Assembly (NCBI GenBank): GCA_947303825.1
Contig: CAMYZK010000121.1
Coordinates: forward strand, 1-7,223
Direction: 5' to 3'
Length of the DNA stretch: 7,223 nt
Source of the DNA: an uncultured Prevotella sp.
GTDB lineage: Bacteria > Bacteroidota > Bacteroidia > Bacteroidales > Bacteroidaceae
The notes below the pieces were generated by a model. The model did not search any database and was not told the origin of the DNA. It saw nothing but the letters and a program-made list of their open reading frames with translations. Made by a program: the position numbers and the translations under genes. The stretch's first letter is position 1. Each line of letters begins with the position of its first letter. Below, piece by piece: positions 6,801 to 7,223 of the stretch.

Positions 6801-7029
6801 CTACCACGTAGACCCCTCGCAGGGAACACACTTCTTCCAGAACCTCACCTCCTTCGGTGTGGGCTACTTCACCATCAACACCTACACCGGCGACGGTGTG
6901 TTTCAGAAGGAGCTTCTCGATGCTATGCCCGCCATCGAAGAGACAGAGCACGTGCGCCATGTGCGCTTCGACCACCCGCTCAAGGTAATGATGGACGGCA
7001 AGAAGCAACAGGGGGTAGTACTGCTGTGA
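3886..7029 (+). CDS. Double receiver plus PEP/pyruvate-binding (PPDK N-terminal) ATP-grasp protein
   Basis: This is a 1047-residue cytoplasmic protein. An in-frame ATG exists at 3811, but it lies upstream of the promoter -7 element (3832-3839), so 3886 (MDESHHIPQE) is chosen. Residues 30-165 resemble a receiver that has lost its key sites: NPYD replaces the acidic pair and Met93 stands where the phospho-accepting Asp is expected. Residues 176-330 form a second receiver with Glu181-Asp182, Asp251 in VISDTRF, Ser294/Ser295 and Lys313, so it could be phosphorylated. The ATP-grasp domain runs from about 440 to 855: GEGSLGGKGRG (444-454), IRSSSLLEDS (541-550), FAGIYATY (555-562), VEIEFA (813-818) and FYLLQIRPI (845-853). 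The C-terminal region has GPGRWGSSDYWLG (939-951) and DPSQGTHFFQNLTSF (976-990), which I cannot assign. There is no phosphohistidine swivelling domain and no PEP-binding TIM barrel, so the usual label PEP synthase is doubtful. Residues 702-731 and 823-844 are encoded by repeat-like DNA. The true reaction is unknown. Confidence 0.88.
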   Translation: MDESHHIPQEFNSFYLKDVSFAHLMTRRIFNVLIVANPYDAFMLEDDGRVDEKIFDEYTELGMRYPPSFTQVSTTEEAQHVLETTDIDLVICMPGNADNDAFAVAREVKAMKSNVPCVVLTPFSHGITRRMQDEDMSIFDYVFCWLGNTNLILSIIKLIEDRMNIDHDIEEAGVQMIMLVEDNIRFYSSVLPNLYNYILQQSKNFSTEALNPHAAAQRKRGRPKVVLATSYEEAMTLYEKYHDNTLGVISDTRFPMKTPAGRLSHVEEGDPEAGFKLLREIRRRDEYVPLIMESSETVNREKAESEGFHFVDKNSKKMNVDLRQLLEEHMGFGDFIFRDPVTKAEVLRIKTLKDLQDNIFNIPTDSFVRHIQRNHMSRWLTARAIFPVSQFLKHVTWHKLKDVDAHRQIIFDAIVQYRRMKNIGVVAVFDRLKFDRYAHFARIGEGSLGGKGRGLAFLDTILKRHPELNQFDNALVQIPKTVVLCTDFFDRFMDDNNLWGIALSDAPNEEILQHFLRAQLPDDLIADFFTFFEAIKSPIAIRSSSLLEDSHYQPFAGIYATYMIPWLDDKYEMLRQLACAIKAVYASVYYKDSKAYMTATQNVIDQEKMAVILQEVVGQHYGDLYYPTFSGVLRSLNYYPIGDEKAEEGIASLALGLGKYIVDGGQTLRVSPHHPHQVLQTSEMETALTETQTRFYALDMNGWKMESGGINENTPRSGGSLPSPSTLHPQPEWSTDDGFNIKNLRVKQADKDGSLQHIASTYDPVDGIIRDGIYEGGRKVITFAGVLQHGVFPLPELLQLSQKLGAEEMKRPVEIEFACNIVNSQPSTLRSALPLGSSKNSQLNFYLLQIRPIVDSKQVLDEDLQKIPDSDCLLRSHNSLGHGISEDVTDVVYVKTDDSYTASANPQIATEIEQINRRFLNGDFTPPGAATGAGYILVGPGRWGSSDYWLGIPVKWPHISAARVIVEAGLKNYHVDPSQGTHFFQNLTSFGVGYFTINTYTGDGVFQKELLDAMPAIEETEHVRHVRFDHPLKVMMDGKKQQGVVLL
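5990..6077. repeat. In-frame purine/pyrimidine inverted-repeat element inside the ATP-grasp gene
   Basis: A purine-rich arm (5990-6012, ending GTGGAGGG) pairs with a pyrimidine-rich arm (6055-6077, starting CCCTCCAC) at 18 of 23 positions. A small hairpin, GGAGG-TAG-CCTCC (6037-6049), sits between them. GAATGG occurs on both sides (5985-5990 and 6079-6084), which could be a target-site duplication. The encoded residues 702-731 are rich in Gly, Ser, Pro and Asn (for example PRSGGSLPSPSTLHPQP), unlike the well-ordered sequence around them. The strand composition differs sharply from the neighbouring coding DNA. I infer an inserted mobile or REP-like sequence. Confidence 0.65.
6352..6418. repeat. 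Dispersed repeat, copy 2, in frame inside the ATP-grasp gene
   Basis: CGCTCGGCTCTGCCGCTT (6373-6390) and AAGAACTCTCAACTC (6400-6414) are exact reverse complements of blocks in the repeat after the GH3 gene (3720-3737 and 3697-3711), in the same order and nearly the same spacing. AACTCTCAAC flanks the core at 6352-6361 and 6403-6412. The DNA encodes residues 823-844 (NSQPSTLRSALPLGSSKNSQ and on), a low-complexity stretch between the strand VEIEFA and the strand FYLLQIRPI, which in PPDK-type ATP-grasp domains are adjacent and joined by a short turn. Confidence 0.75.
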
Positions 7030-7173
7030 GGCTTTCTGCCCGCCCAGAGCCCCCTGGACGCCTGCGCGACACACCTTTTTCACAGAAAAACAAAGAAATT
7101 CACCGTTTCTTTTGGTGTTTTGTTTCATTCTTTGTACCTTTGCAGCCGCAGAAGTCTTACACCGATGCATGTT
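7030..7173. other. Gap between the ATP-grasp gene and tRNA-Arg; no gene seen
   Basis: No coding frame of note is present. GGCTTTCTG (7030-7038) and CAGAGCC (7045-7051) can form a poor hairpin without a T run. AAAGAAA (7092-7098) and TTTCTTT (7106-7112) form a 7-base AT-only stem, too weak for a confident terminator call. The last part holds the tRNA promoter and leader. Confidence 0.5.
7111..7142 (+). promoter_or_regulatory. Promoter of the tRNA-Arg gene
   Basis: TTTG (7111-7114), 20 bases, then TACCTTTG (7135-7142) matches the Bacteroidetes promoter form closely. The tRNA begins 32 bases after the -7 element, so a 5' leader of about 25 bases would be removed by RNase P. Confidence 0.75.
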
Positions 7174-7223
7174 GCCCTGATAGTTAAATGGATATAACAA
7201 GGCTCTCCTAAAGCTTAGTTCCG
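7174..7223 (+). tRNA. tRNA-Arg (anticodon CCU), 3' part outside the window
   Basis: The first 50 bases of a tRNA fit the cloverleaf. The 5' acceptor strand is GCCCTGA (7174-7180), followed by TA. The D arm is GTTA/TAAC with loop AATGGATA containing the invariant GG (7190-7191). The anticodon stem is AGGCT (7200-7204) / AGCTT (7212-7216), with one G-U pair. The loop CTCCTAA has T33 and A37 around the anticodon CCT (7207-7209). It would read AGG arginine codons. The variable loop AGTTC and two bases of the T arm follow before the edge, so the pairing of the acceptor and T stems cannot be checked. Confidence 0.88.

Noticed and set aside
3886..7029. Call as a true phosphoenolpyruvate synthase (ppsA)
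   Set aside because: Only the ATP-grasp, PEP/pyruvate-binding type domain is present. The His-containing swivelling domain and the C-terminal TIM barrel needed for PEP synthesis are not visible.
6721..7200. A minus-strand open frame of 159 codons reaching into the tRNA region
   Set aside because: It is antisense to the conserved C-terminal region of the ATP-grasp gene and to the tRNA and its promoter, with no domain of its own.

Overview
The window looks like chromosomal DNA from a member of the Bacteroidales, most likely Prevotella or a close relative. Four things point there: promoters of the TTTG-N18..20-TAnnTTTG type, weak Shine-Dalgarno sequences, a periplasmic two-component-regulator propeller protein beside a carbohydrase, and a receiver/PEP-binding-domain protein of a kind I associate with Bacteroidetes. 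Coding DNA is fairly GC-rich and the gaps are AT-rich. The assignment rests on reading alone.

Layout. (1) Positions 1-878, minus strand: the N-terminal 292 codons of a hybrid two-component system (HTCS) sensor, with a signal peptide and six beta-propeller blades; the rest lies beyond the left edge. (2) Positions 879-1051: a divergent control region with a Bacteroidetes-type -7 element facing each way. (3) Positions 1052-3691, plus strand: a secreted 879-residue family 3 glycoside hydrolase with a PA14 insert, of the beta-xylosidase/arabinofuranosidase branch. (4) Positions 3692-3885: a dispersed repeat, a perfect dyad resembling a terminator, and a promoter. (5) Positions 3886-7029, plus strand: a 1047-residue protein with a degenerate receiver, an apparently intact receiver, a PPDK/PEP-synthase-type ATP-grasp domain and an unassigned C-terminal region. 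(6) Positions 7030-7173: a gap with a strong promoter. (7) Positions 7174-7223: the 5' two thirds of a tRNA-Arg(CCU), cut by the right edge.

How they fit. The HTCS and the GH3 enzyme are divergent, the usual arrangement for a sensor of plant-glycan fragments and an enzyme it controls; xylan or arabinoxylan oligosaccharides are the likely substrate. The receiver/ATP-grasp gene has its own promoter and is probably an independent cytoplasmic regulator or phosphotransfer protein, not a true PEP synthase, since no phosphohistidine domain is visible.

The most unusual feature is that this third gene carries two in-frame stretches resembling intergenic repeat DNA. One, at 6352-6418, shares an 18-base and a 15-base identical block with the repeat just after the GH3 gene, in opposite orientation. 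The other, at 5990-6077, is a purine-rich/pyrimidine-rich imperfect inverted repeat with a GAATGG copy at each end. Both fall at likely surface loops of the ATP-grasp domain and keep the reading frame open.
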